A stretch of DNA of 64,000 nt from Amoebidium appalachense (Eukaryota; Ichthyosporea), in NCBI GenBank assembly GCA_963693365.1, contig CAVNZM010000011.1:558001-622000 (forward strand), read 5' to 3'. A program made the position numbers and the translations under genes. Positions 1 through 14,319 of this stretch are shown one piece after another. The stretch's first letter is position 1; the number at the start of each line of letters is the position of its first letter. Below the pieces are notes generated by a model. It had not been told where the DNA came from. It did no database searches and was given only the letters and a program-made list of their open reading frames with translations.

Positions 1-627
1 GGGGGGGGGGGGGGGGGGGGGGGGGGGAGCGAGAGCGAGAGGGAGAGACGTAACCATATTCTGCTGTTCAATGGATCCGATGTATGTAGTAAGTTCTTGT
101 GCATGTCGGTTGAATGAACAAGACACCTGCCCACACACCTGCCCAACAGCACCACCGGCCTTCCATGCCTGCACTACGGGTGAATACTAGTGGTTGTGTG
201 GCTGTGTGCATGCTCGTGTTCCTTCAGTCTTGCCCTTCCTATGTTCGTTGTGACATGGAGCATGCAAAGTGTATGGCATTAACATATGTGGTATGCATGG
301 CGCACAGGTCCAGCCAGGCCCCAGCAAGCCGCAAGGTGTGTGCCCCCACCATGCAGTTGGCCTGCATGTGGCTGTGTGCAAACACAGTTCTTTCTGTTTG
401 CGGCCTGTGTATGGATTTTATGTGCTTAGTGGGAGAAATGGTGATGAGGAATTTAAACACCATCCCTAGATACAGGCCTCAGCGTGTGTTCACTACCCCC
501 TGCATACATGGTGCATTTGTATGTTACCATTCTTGAGTGCATGCAAATATGAGCCATGCAGCAAAGTCTTCTGGGGTCATTTGGTTGCTTTGAAAGCCGT
601 ATCCCAGTCCAGCTCCTCCCTCCCCCC

Positions 628-662
<35 letters not shown>

Positions 663-1034
663 ACCATACGCGTTTTTCGCTGCACTGCATTAGTTTGCAC
701 ACACATCTTCACCGTTCTGCTCACCTTGCTTGCATAAGCAACCCTGCTCGTCTTTGATCAAGACGGGTTGACCCACCCAAGTTCAGTTGATGCTGCTGTC
801 TGAGTTGGAGCGTCGTATATACGCGGGCTAAGGGGTCGAAACTCAGACGCAATTGATGACTTGGGCCCTCCCTGAGGATGGGCTCTGCTTATGACGCATA
901 CTGTGCGCATGGCTGATGTTGCATACTTGAATGTTTGCCTTTGCATGTGTCCTGCACCATGCTTCTCATCGTGTATGCGTACTTCGTACTGTGTTCCACA
1001 TTCAAACCCCCCCCCCCTCCCCGGCGCCCCGCAA

Positions 1035-1078
<44 letters not shown>
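1035..1078. repeat. (AAT)n microsatellite
   Basis: About 14 uninterrupted AAT/ATA units directly follow a short C-rich stretch. It lies outside any recognised exon. Confidence 0.95.
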
Positions 1079-1079
<1 letters not shown>

Positions 1080-1179
1080 CTAAAAAAACTGAAAAGACTA
1101 AACCCCCTGCCCTTGAGTTGGTGTTTGAACCACATCTTTCTGTATCTGCAATAGCTCACACACTACCCACGCCTTGACA

Positions 1180-1182
<3 letters not shown>

Positions 1183-1273
<91 letters not shown>
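1183..1273. repeat. (CA)n microsatellite, about 45 units
   Basis: This is a nearly pure CA tract. Its last bases supply the AG acceptor before the p62-like exon at 1275, so the repeat seems to take the place of the usual pyrimidine tract. Confidence 0.95.
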
Positions 1274-1274
<1 letters not shown>

Positions 1275-2322
1275 CGCATGCACCCGGAGGTGCAGGCCAT
1301 GCTAGCCCTTGATGATCTTCAGGCTGAGTCTCATGAGCGAGGCAGCCGACTGCGACTTGAGAATGAGCGGCAGTACTTTCAAGCCTTTGCTGAGCCAGGC
1401 ACTGACGACACACAAACAAGCCGCAGGGTGGGTGATGCTCATATATGGCTGCGTGTCCTTGTGTCGTGTGTGTAGGGGGCGGGAGAGGGGGGGGGGGACT
1501 GCTCAACTGAGGGGTGGGACTAAGAGGGTTGTTTATTTGGGGGGGGGGGGGGGGGGGGTGATGGCTACGTTTAGGCGCTGACATACCTCGGTTGGCAGGC
1601 GGAGCAGCTGCCGGTGATTGCAGCCAACTTCATTGAGGAGATAGATGCATGGACCCCGAACCTGCAGAACGTATGCACCCCCCTGACGCTGCATCAACAT
1701 GTGGTGGGCATGTGATGGGGCATGGTTGGTGTGCGAGGAGCACAGATCGAAGGACACGGAGGGCACATCATCCCATTCCCTCCTCCCCCGCTCCCTTCCA
1801 CATCCCTATGATGAGAGCACAGACACAAAACGAGATGGGCAGGGCATGAGTTCCAGAGATCCAGAAGGAAATGGGTAGCCGAGTGCTTTTCTCTCTGCCC
1901 TCATTATGTTCAGCTGTGGATGCAAGTTGCATGCACGTGCACATGTCAGGTGGGCAATGTGCTGACTGGGGCAGCAGGGTCTTGAGGACAAGGAGGCGCT
2001 GTCAGTGCTGCTCAACATCAGCAACACAAATGTCGAGCAGGGGAGGAGGGCCAGGGACCACGGTGCGTAGCAAGTCCTTTTTGGGGGGAGGGGGGGGGGG
2101 GGGGGAAAGGGGGGGGAGAGGGGGGACTGTATTGAATTCTGCAGGTAGGCACGGTTGTTGTGTAAACCCAGACTGAGGGTGCTGGGGGAGCAGAGAAGAA
2201 TGTGGACAGGGCCGTGCCTGTGCGGTTGGCTGGGCAGCAGGCGGTGGTGCAGGAGCTATTGAGGCACTACTGGGCTAATGTGCCCGTGACAAACAGGGCC
2301 CAGGCCACTAAGGTACACGCAC

Positions 2323-2378
<56 letters not shown>

Positions 2379-3101
2379 AATGCTGATGTGGGCGTGCAGG
2401 TGGTGCGCATAGTGGACAAACTGGGGGAGGTGGAGGGCAAGCTGCATGCAGATGAGGTGGGCCCCCTGACTGCTGAAATACAGCGGCTAGGGGGGGAGGC
2501 AGACAGACTACGCAGAGAAAACAACAAAAGAGACCTGGACAAGATTGCAAGGGAGAGGGAGGGAAAGGTCCTGGAGAAGCAGGTGTGCATATTGTCCTTT
2601 TTTATATGTGCGATCTAACATGTGGTATCTCGCAACGGATAGATAAAAGAACTTTTTATGTGATGTGTTGAAGAGGTTTTTTTCTTAGACAGAGAAGAGA
2701 TTGTCTGCTGCGTTTTCTTATTAAAGAAATAAAAGGCCAATCAAATAAAAGCAGCAGATCTTATCAGTTTTTCAGCCAATCTGCAAACCTGGTGGTCGGT
2801 GATAGGGTGGTTAGCGCACTGGGTCAGATACCCTGCCAGTGTGTTTTGAGGTGTGGTGTCTGTTCACGATCATGTGTCCATCTGTACACCCACATATGCA
2901 TAGACACACATGCAACCAATAGCGTACAGTCGGGCACACTTGCAGGTTCACAATGCACGCGCGCCTATACACCACACACATACAAAACACGGACACACAA
3001 GAACACATGCACAAATTCATGGCCTAGGCCAACCTATACACCAGTCAGCAGTGCTAATATAATGAATTGGCTAGGAGCAGCACGGGACGAAGGGGAAGGG
3101 A

Positions 3102-3143
<42 letters not shown>

Positions 3144-3537
3144 CTTGTTCAGCTGCACATAGATGCGGGATTACTTATCCCTAGCTCCTTTTGTGGTGGT
3201 TCTTTGCATGGAGGTTTGTATGTGTCTGCGTTTTTCCTTTTTTTTCCCCCTTCACCGTGGCCGTGCACATGGATGTTGTGTGCATCCGTTTTGTGTGTGA
3301 AATGTGCACCCACACATGCGTGTTTGTGTGCACTTGTACATTGATGTTGTGTGCCACACGTAGTGCCTGTAGTGTGCACGAGTCCATAGAAGCTGTGTGC
3401 ATGTGCACATGCCCGTTGTCGGTGCACGTGGACATGAGTGTTGTTTAACACGTGGGGCACAGATCATCGAGGTGCTTATCAAATCCATCAGAAAGGCCCA
3501 GGAGGACTTCAGGAGACGAAAAACCACTGCCGCATAA
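1275..3537 (+). CDS. GTF2H1: TFIIH core subunit p62 (GTF2H1/TFB1), C-terminal exons
   Basis: p62 is a structural subunit of the TFIIH core, used in RNA polymerase II initiation and nucleotide excision repair. Exons read on the plus strand are about 1275-1427, 1599-1670, 1978-2062, 2172-2312, 2400-2582 and 3463-3537 (stop TAA). Family hallmarks, compared from memory, are FIEEIDAWTPNL (resembling human SIRQEMEAYTPKL), then VQELLRHYWANVPVT (resembling GELLRHFWSCFPVN), then a long charged helix and a basic C-terminal helix ending in RRRKTTAA. The N-terminal PH and BSD domains are not seen, so the gene is 5'-incomplete here. The exon ending near 2062 finishes in phase 1 while the next begins in phase 0, so one junction is unresolved; a G-homopolymer lies in that intron. 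The other junctions are in phase. An AATAAA lies at 3982. Confidence 0.72.
2325..2376. repeat. Poly-G tract, about 50 nt, in a p62 intron
   Basis: An uninterrupted G run sits between the donor at 2313 and the acceptor ending at 2399. It makes up most of a very short intron. Another G run, about 3103-3143, lies in the next intron. Confidence 0.95.
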
Positions 3538-3572
3538 GGGCACATGTACATCTGTGCTGTGCACACACGCAC

Positions 3573-3604
<32 letters not shown>

Positions 3605-4355
3605 TCTCTCTCTCTCTCTCTCCCCCCCCCCCCCCCCCCCCCCACATTGAAAACACACACACGAAGGACTCACACTCTGGCAACCTCCATTTTTGAATGG
3701 CACATTGCATGGAGTAGATAAATAGTATGAATTAATGGTATACGGTTTGGGGCTGGTATTGTATAGCATATACGAATGCGGATGGTGTTTGTATTGTCAT
3801 GTGACGTATTTATTACTGCAGAACATACATCCAGCTGTAGCAGGTAGCGAAAAGCAACACCCTCACTGTGCTCCCCTCAACCGTGTGGTACATATTTAGA
3901 CTCGGTCCTCATTTTTGTACACGTGCTGATGATTTAACCCCTTGTTGTGCACGTGCACAAGAATGTAATCATAAAATGCTGAATAAACCAAATTGATATG
4001 AGACTGACTTTTGGCTGCGTGGTGTTTCTTCATAATATCGCATGCATGTGTGTATATATGTTTGTGTGTGCGCGCGCCTGTCTGTCCGTGTGTGTGTGTA
4101 TGTGTGTTGTGCCGTGTGTGGTGTGTGTGTGTGTGTGTGTGCGTGTGTGTGTCACCGTGTGGATGTGTGTGTGGCAGTGTGTGTGTGTGTGTGTGCAGTC
4201 GATCGATGGTGTGTTCGACATTCAGTTAGTGTACGATCAACGTTTAACCACAGCCACCATGGTGCACTAATAAGCTGCCTGTTCATTTTCATCCGTGTGT
4301 GCATTTCCCTGTCACGCGCGCGGAGGCAGCAGGCGTGCCATGGTTGCACAGTCGG

Positions 4356-4391
<36 letters not shown>

Positions 4392-5275
4392 CCCCCGCCC
4401 CCTCAGGGCCCCGCCTGATCCGGAGTTGCGACATACCCCAAACTTACTAGCTAATTAGTGTGTTCTCTTTGTTGTTGCCTTATGCCGAACGAGTGTCCGA
4501 GCTGCTGAGGTTCGAACCGCACACCTCAGATCATCGGTGCCGTCAAACCTGATCAGGCAGGGCCATGGCATTGCATGCGCCATGCTGTGATGACAATGTG
4601 AGTTCTCACAGTATGAGTCCGCTTACTTGCTGGTTGCTGGTTCCGTGGATTGGTTGCATTACCACATATCGATATATATTGTGCAAGTAAGTGTCATGAC
4701 ACCAAGTGGGGTTGTCAGCGACATTGGTTCACCCCGTTACCCTTATATATCCACTCGTACTATTGCTAATATCATTAGGGTGGCTAATACTAGCGCCAAT
4801 CGTGTAAAGGATAACAATTATAATATTCGTTACTTCATACGGTATACAGTACATTCCTTCGGTCACCACCACCTCCATATCACAACCATAGCAAATAGTC
4901 GTATGCTAACATCAGTAACCGGTTGTGCGATCTATCTGTGACCTTAAGTTTATATCACCTATTACGCGATGTACCCGTGCTCTATAGCTAAGTAGAATAG
5001 ATGTCCCAACTAACTGCTACTGTAAATTGGCAATTCTTGGTGGAGCAATGACCAAAACAGGAATTTACCACGCAACTGCAAAGCATCAAGTATCAATATA
5101 GTTGCTATTAATGCCTGCATAGACCATAAAGTACAACAAGGCAGTACAACAAGGCTACCCAGGCAATCACCCATATTCCTATTACTAACATTATCATTAA
5201 CTTCTAATCATCCCTAATAGTATACATCCACCACATCTGCGTGGGGTTTTAGCCCACGTGCACCACCACTACTAT
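3538..5275. other. Spacer between convergent p62 and lectin genes
   Basis: No coding exon was recognised. The stretch holds a CA/CT/C compound repeat (about 3566-3643), an AATAAA on the plus strand at 3982-3987 that could serve p62, a GT-rich stretch (about 4045-4200), a C run (about 4358-4390) and AT-richer unique sequence from 4600 to 5250. Confidence 0.55.
3982..3987 (+). terminator. Candidate polyadenylation signal AATAAA for p62
   Basis: A canonical hexamer lies about 445 nt downstream of the p62 stop codon on the same strand. No transcript evidence is available, so the assignment is by position only. Confidence 0.35.
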
Positions 5276-7740
5276 CTATGCAAACCCGCTACCCATAGTA
5301 ACCCACTGGGGGCCCAAACTTTGTCCAGCAGACGCAGCCGCATTGCATTTCTCCAGGAATGCCCGTGTGGTTCTTGGGTCCCTGCTGACACACAGCACAG
5401 GCAGGGTTTTGTCTGTGGGGTTTGTCTGCAGCTGGTTGCCGTTCTTTATGAATCGCCAGTATGTGCTCTGTTGGCCCTCACACGGTCTTAGGGCCAAGGT
5501 CACCCCCTCAGTGACCTGGTCACTGACCGTCCCAAGGCACGACCCTGTGTCAGTTCTGATTACGCGGGCAGCATCGTCCAGGCGTGCACTCAGAACATTC
5601 TTGTTAAAGCAATCTTTAAAATAAACCGGCTGTGGTGATTGGGTGTTTTGAGTGCGTGCAAACACCAGGCATGCGTTGCCCCTCCCACTGACTATGGGCA
5701 CGTAGGGGGCCATGAGGGCAAAGTGTTGGTTGCGATTACTCCCGCTGTTGTCACAGGGCTGCAAATTCAGCTTCAATTCCACACCCTGCTGCACAAACCC
5801 CCAGCACAGGGTGCCGTTTGTGTTCTGCACCTGATAGGACCCCCTCCACTTGAAGCTTAGAGCCGCCCCCGCCGCACAATTCACCAATCCGATTAGTGAT
5901 CCAGCCGCAACACCCTGGCCCGGCACTGCACCGAGACATCTTTTCGTATCCAGGTTTCCATCAACAATGGCTTGAACAGATGCGGCTGACTGGCCAATCG
6001 GGGAGATGGAGATCAAGCCCGGATCGTTGCAGTCCAATAGAACGACCTCGCTCCTGGCATTAGTGCCCAGGCACTTGTGCTGGCCTATGTTCTTGACATC
6101 AGTGGCTGGGCCGTCATTTGCAGGCACAAAAGAGGAGGGTTGGTCGGGGGCAGGTTGGGGTTTTGGGCGGTTGTTGTTGATTGCTGAGCCTGGATACTGC
6201 GGTTTGAGCAGTTGGGTGCCTGCTGGGGGGCTGGCACAGGGCTGCAGGTAGGCCTGGGGGGCAGTTGGGATTAGGTAATGCTGGTGTGCGTGATGGGGGA
6301 AGAGGCTGGAGCGAGGGGAGGATACAGTGCCTTTTACGGTCCCGTTACACTTTCAGCTTTGTGCAATGGACAGGTGTGTACGACAGAGCTCGCAATTGTG
6401 GTGTCATGGTTAGGGGGGAAGGGAGAGAGGGGTGGGTGTAGCTGGGGCTTTAGGAATAGAAAACAAGAGTGATCCAAGGGATAGGGAAGGTGGCGAGCAC
6501 AAAAGGACTGCCGCACAGCGGCCAACAAGCAGGTGTGTGCTCTTGCAAGAGGGGGCGGGAGCTGGGGAGAGAAGGGGGAATGATTCCAGGGTGTAGTGCA
6601 AACCATTTACCTGGGTCGAACTGAATGCACATAAAGGAAAGGAAACCAAAACCAGGGGGATGGGCCCTCGGGGGAGGCGATGTGCACACGCACATCACGA
6701 AAAAAGTCGATCAGAAGAGATCAGCAGAGGGAGGCGGTACAGGGGAGTTTCAAGGTGGGCGTGTGTGTGTGCTGGAAGGGGTGGAGGAGGGGGGGGGGAG
6801 GAGGGGGCTTTAGGATGAGAGAGTGTGTATGTGTGTGCGTGGGGGGGGGGGGGGGGGGAGGAGAGGGGGAGGGGAGGGTAGCCAACCAGGATCCTTGTAT
6901 CCGGGTCATTCTTGTTCCTCTGCACGTCCACACACAGCCCCGCCTGTCCGTTCTGTAGCTGCTGACCGTTGCCTGTGACCCGCCACTTCTGCAATTTCGA
7001 CCGCGAGTTGCACGGCACTACAGCAACCTTGGAGCCTGCAGAGGCAACATCCCCAAGAACCCCCAAACAATCTCCGCTCGGGGTGACCAAATTCTCATAT
7101 CCGGCCGGTAATAGAACCCCCTGAGTGGGGTCGAAATTCACGAGGGTGACGTTGGGGCTGCTGCATGGGCCGGTGGTGACGAGAGGATCTATGGTGACCA
7201 GACAGGACCGGGTCATGGGCAGATAGAACTTGATGCCTGGGGGGGTTTAAGATGGGTATAAGGCACACAGATGTGTGCAGGGTGTACTGTGTGATCCACT
7301 GTCCAGATGTGTGAAAATTATTCGCACATACAGTGAGAGAGGGGGGGACACAGGTGACGTTTCTAGCCCTGCAACACATGCAGCACCATACAGGCACACA
7401 GGCACACAGGCAGAACAAGAGGCACACACACACACATACAGCTGCAATATATCGCAAAACTTATAATTTGTATGTACGACGCAGACCATGTTTGCAGTCT
7501 GCACCCCACAGGCACACACACGTGCACGGCTTTGCCACCCCCCCTCCTCCCTCCCCCCCCCCCCCTCTCCCTCTCCCTTTCCAAACCACAAATATTATGA
7601 TCCCCACACCCGGTCCCCACCATCCCACACTTATCCATCATTAACCCTGTATTGTTTCCCTGTACGGGCAAGTGTTTAGCCCCCCCCCCCCCCCCCCCCC
7701 CCCCCACCCCCCACCCCCCCAACGCCTTCTCCCTCCCACC

Positions 7741-7786
<46 letters not shown>

Positions 7787-8141
7787 AAACGTGCACATAA
7801 ATAATGTGTGTATGAACCAAAACCCGCACATGTACACTCACCCTGTGGAACCGTGTTCGTCTTATCCGGAGCAATGGTCCGTGTGGTTGTGGGGGTAGGT
7901 GTGCGTGTTGTAGTCTCCTTTATAGTTGTTGTAGTTGGTGTTTTCTTTATGAGTGTTGTTCCTGTTCTCTTAACAGAGGATGCCCGCATGGTGGTGGACA
8001 GGCCAAGGGTCACAAAGGGATCCTCGTCATCAAGAAGAATCGCCCCATTGTCATCAATGAAGTCAATGTCTGCGGGTGCATGTGCCATGTGGAGGGGTTT
8101 CAGGGGATGGATGGGAGGGGAAACGGAGGGGGCGGCGGCGA

Positions 8142-8176
<35 letters not shown>

Positions 8177-8329
8177 GTAATTAGGGGTTAGACTACGGTA
8201 CATTCATTAACAAGGCGTAAGGGAACATCGAGAAGGGCATATTGCCGGTCAGAGAAGGGCACGGAGCAAGAAAGAATGGGCGTTGCGGTTGGGGTTCCTT
8301 TTTTTCCTTTTTTTATTTTTTATTTTTTT

Positions 8330-8367
<38 letters not shown>

Positions 8368-9933
8368 GGCAAGAGTCATAGCACTGCTCCTGCCCTTGTG
8401 GGTGGGTTGATCATGGCATATGGTTGTTGGAGGGATAGTGGGATTTTTATGAGGTAAGTGGGAGTTTGGGTGTTGGGAGGGGGGCGGGGGAGTCCAAGCG
8501 ATAGGTGGTAGAAAAAACATAACAGGTCTGAAACTGGGACTCATAGAGGGGGGAGGGGGGTGTTACCAATTGGTTTGCATGTGTATGTCAAAGGGAGGAA
8601 AGGTGTCATGTGTCTGTGTGCTTTGGAGGGAGGGGGGGTGGGGGGGGAGTGGGTTAACTGGGGGTGTGAAGGAAAGGGGAAGATGGGAAGAGGGGGGAGT
8701 AAGGGGGCAGATAGGACGGGGGGGGGGGGGGAGAGGGGAGGAGGGGAGGGGGAGGGGGGAGGGGGGGGGCGACTCGTTGCAAGCAGCCAGCCGCCTCACT
8801 ACGTTAACTGCCACCACCAGAACCCGAGGCTGCACACAAGTCTATGACCCCACGTGTTTGCACGTGCACATCACCAGTGTGGGGTATCTTTGGCTGGGGG
8901 GGGAGGGGGAGGGGCTGCATAGTCGGTGTACACTGGCAAGTACATGGCGTGTACACGGGGAAGGGGGGGGGGGGGGGGGGGGGGGGGGATGGGGCTGTAA
9001 TCTACGCATCACGTACATGGTAAGCCTTTTCCATGCCTCCTTGGTTGACAATTTGGTGCATGCAAATGGGCACGACATGTGCTTTGTGCCGTGCAAGACT
9101 GTATAGTGCGTAGGTCAAACTTGCAGGACAAAGTGAATCATATGGCCTGATCAAACAGGGTCAGAGAGAAAGAGGAGTGTGCTCACGTCACTCACCAATA
9201 GGGTCAAAGGTAGAATCCACCAGGTTTGTTGTTGGCGCATCAGAGGAGAATACAAACAGGTTTGTTGTTGGCACCATGGCGGTAAAAGTGGGGGTGACGA
9301 CTAGGTTTGTTGTTGGCACCATGTTGATGGTAGTGAAGGGGGTGATGGCGCTAGTTGGGGTCACCATAGGGGCGGTGGGTGGGACAGCAGCGGTGGAGAT
9401 GGGAGTGAGCATGGGTGCCTTGGGGGGGACCATGGCCGTGGACAGGACCTGGTTAGGGGGGCTGCTTAAGGTGGTTGTGGGTGGTCGGCGGGTGAGGGGC
9501 GGTGCCAGTGTGGGGGTGTAGGTTGGGGGAGGCACGGGGGGCTGTGTGGTGCCTGGAAGATTGAACCGCGTGGGACGCAGGGGGGTTTGAACCGGCTGGG
9601 ATGGGCGGGGCGTCAAAGCACTTGGGGGGGGTCCAAGAGGTGGCGGTGGGCGGGTGGCCGTGGCCAGGAGAGGGCGGGGCACAGCACTTGACCTGAGCAC
9701 GGGGTTAAGGGGGCGTGGGGGGGGTGGAGGAGGGCGGAGGCTACCCCCGGGTTTTTGGGTGGAGGCCTGAGGCCCGGCCAGAAGCTGCAGGGGAGTAAAA
9801 GAGAAGTAGTGCTGTGAGTGCCGGGATAAAGGCAAGTTTTTCTTGCAGCATCACTCCTCTATCGATGTTTCGGTAGGTACCGAGTGGAATCAGCAGGGGA
9901 GGAGGCGGGAGGTGAGGGAGGGGGAGGAGGGTA

Positions 9934-9990
<57 letters not shown>

Positions 9991-11019
9991 GGGTGTATGT
10001 TGTGCACATTATGCATGTGTGTGCGTGTGCGTGCGTGTGTTTGTGCTTGTATTTGGGTTTGGGTTTGTGTTTGTGTTTGTGTGTGTGTGTGTGTGTGTGT
10101 TTGTTTGTGTGTGTGTTTAAGTATGTGTGTGTGTAAGTGTGTGTGCTTGTGTGTGCATCCAGCATATGCTGCGTGTGTGGTCGCTGCTGCCTGCATTTGT
10201 GCACATGTTGTGTGTGTGTGTATCTGTGTGTGTGTGTGTTTGTGTGCGCGTGCGTGTGTGCGTGTGGGTGTGTGTGTGTGTGTGTGCGCGCGTATGTGTC
10301 ATGGCATGTGTGTGTTGGTGTGTCATGGGCACGTGTGTTTGTGTCCGTGTTTGTGCAAGTATGTGCGTATGCGCGCTCAAGTGGTGTGTGTGTTGGTGGT
10401 GTAGGCTTTTGGGTGTGTGTGTGTGTGCATGTAGACAGCCGAACTTCAACTTTGTATGCACCTAAACCCGGTATTGAAAGACGTCATATTCCACGTTCTT
10501 CGTATGCTTGGACACCTGCCGGCAAACTCTCCACTGCTACCAATTGCAAGGGCAGTCATTTTTTAGACAGTTAGCTAAATCACCAACATAGCGTTAACAT
10601 GCCTTCGCCGCTTTCAGGTAGAAACATCACTGCATAGAGCCGACCTTTCTACTGAAGCGCACACTAATTCGAGGGGCAGGAAGCACCAGAGGAGACGGGT
10701 AATATGCGGGAAAGGGGAGTGTCGACGAGGAGAGGAGAGGAGGTGAGTGCACCTGCAGCGTTGCGGCTTCAAGCTCCGCGTTGGTCATTCTGTCGACCTC
10801 CGCCTGTGTTATCCTGATGTTGTTGAGGGCCACCAACCGCAGGAAATAGTTTCTCTTGGCTGGGTCCTGCTGCCTGGCCTGCCGCACGCCCCGGTGCCCA
10901 GACTCGACGCCAGAGAGGTCATTGTTGCTGCTGGGTGCGTGTGCACGTGCCTGGGTGGCTGTGGCTGGGATACAGAGGGAGAGAAGGCACACGCACATAA
11001 GGGCGGTATGTGGCTTCAT
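5276..11019 (-). CDS. Secreted mucin-like protein with ricin-type beta-trefoil repeats
   Basis: Six exons join in phase: 11019-10753, 9784-9196, 8069-7842, 7236-6887, a 10-nt exon 6620-6611, and 6222-5276 (stop TAG), giving 796 residues. The protein starts with a signal peptide ([19 protein letters not shown]), then a short helical segment, then a proline/threonine-rich stretch (about residues 90-362) likely to be O-glycosylated. It carries PTTNL repeats and a Thr-rich run. The C-terminal 430 residues contain cysteine-paired blocks with ricin-lectin features: CLG motifs (DCLG, KCLG, RCLG, SCLG), QKWRV and YWRF near QxW positions, and NGxQLQ. Carbohydrate binding is inferred from the fold family only. 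The donor at 6886 (GTTGGC) is weak. The final exon is long and uninterrupted. Parallel blocks [15 protein letters not shown] and [15 protein letters not shown] suggest an internal duplication. Confidence 0.75.
6611..6620 (-). other. 10-nt micro-exon of the lectin gene
   Basis: Read on the minus strand, the bases TTCGACCCAG sit between a good acceptor (ATTCAG) and a good donor (GTAAAT). They encode Phe-Asp-Pro plus one base. Including them restores frame exactly between the exon ending at 6887 (phase 0) and the last exon (which needs phase 1). They also rebuild the FDP motif present in the previous block. Confidence 0.55.
7674..7784. repeat. Poly-C / CA low-complexity tract in a lectin-gene intron
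   Basis: Two C runs of about 25-30 nt are separated by a short C-rich segment and followed by a CA repeat. They lie between the exons 8069-7842 and 7236-6887. G runs at about 8142-8175 and 8332-8365 lie in the next upstream intron. Confidence 0.9.
9935..10400. repeat. GT-rich microsatellite array in lectin intron 1
   Basis: A pure GT run (about 9935-9987) is followed by about 400 nt of degenerate GT/TG sequence with GTTTGG variants. It fills most of the intron between exon 1 and the Pro/Thr-rich exon. Confidence 0.9.

Positions 11020-14319
<3,300 letters not shown>

Larger units (their letters stand above)
1..1274. other. Left edge: no supported exon; low-complexity DNA
   Basis: The window opens with a run of 27 G. 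Further on are a C run at about 626-662, a C-rich run near 1009, an AAT repeat (about 1035-1078) and a CA repeat (about 1183-1272) that ends in the splice acceptor of the first exon recognised here. Missing upstream p62 exons may lie in this stretch or before the window, but I could not identify one. Positions 861-905 match a short dispersed repeat described in the findings. Confidence 0.6.

Noticed and set aside
4490-4560. GGTTCGAACC resembling a tRNA B box
   Set aside because: No A box, acceptor stem or T-arm pairing fits; only a 6-bp CTGAGG/CCTCAG hairpin is present.
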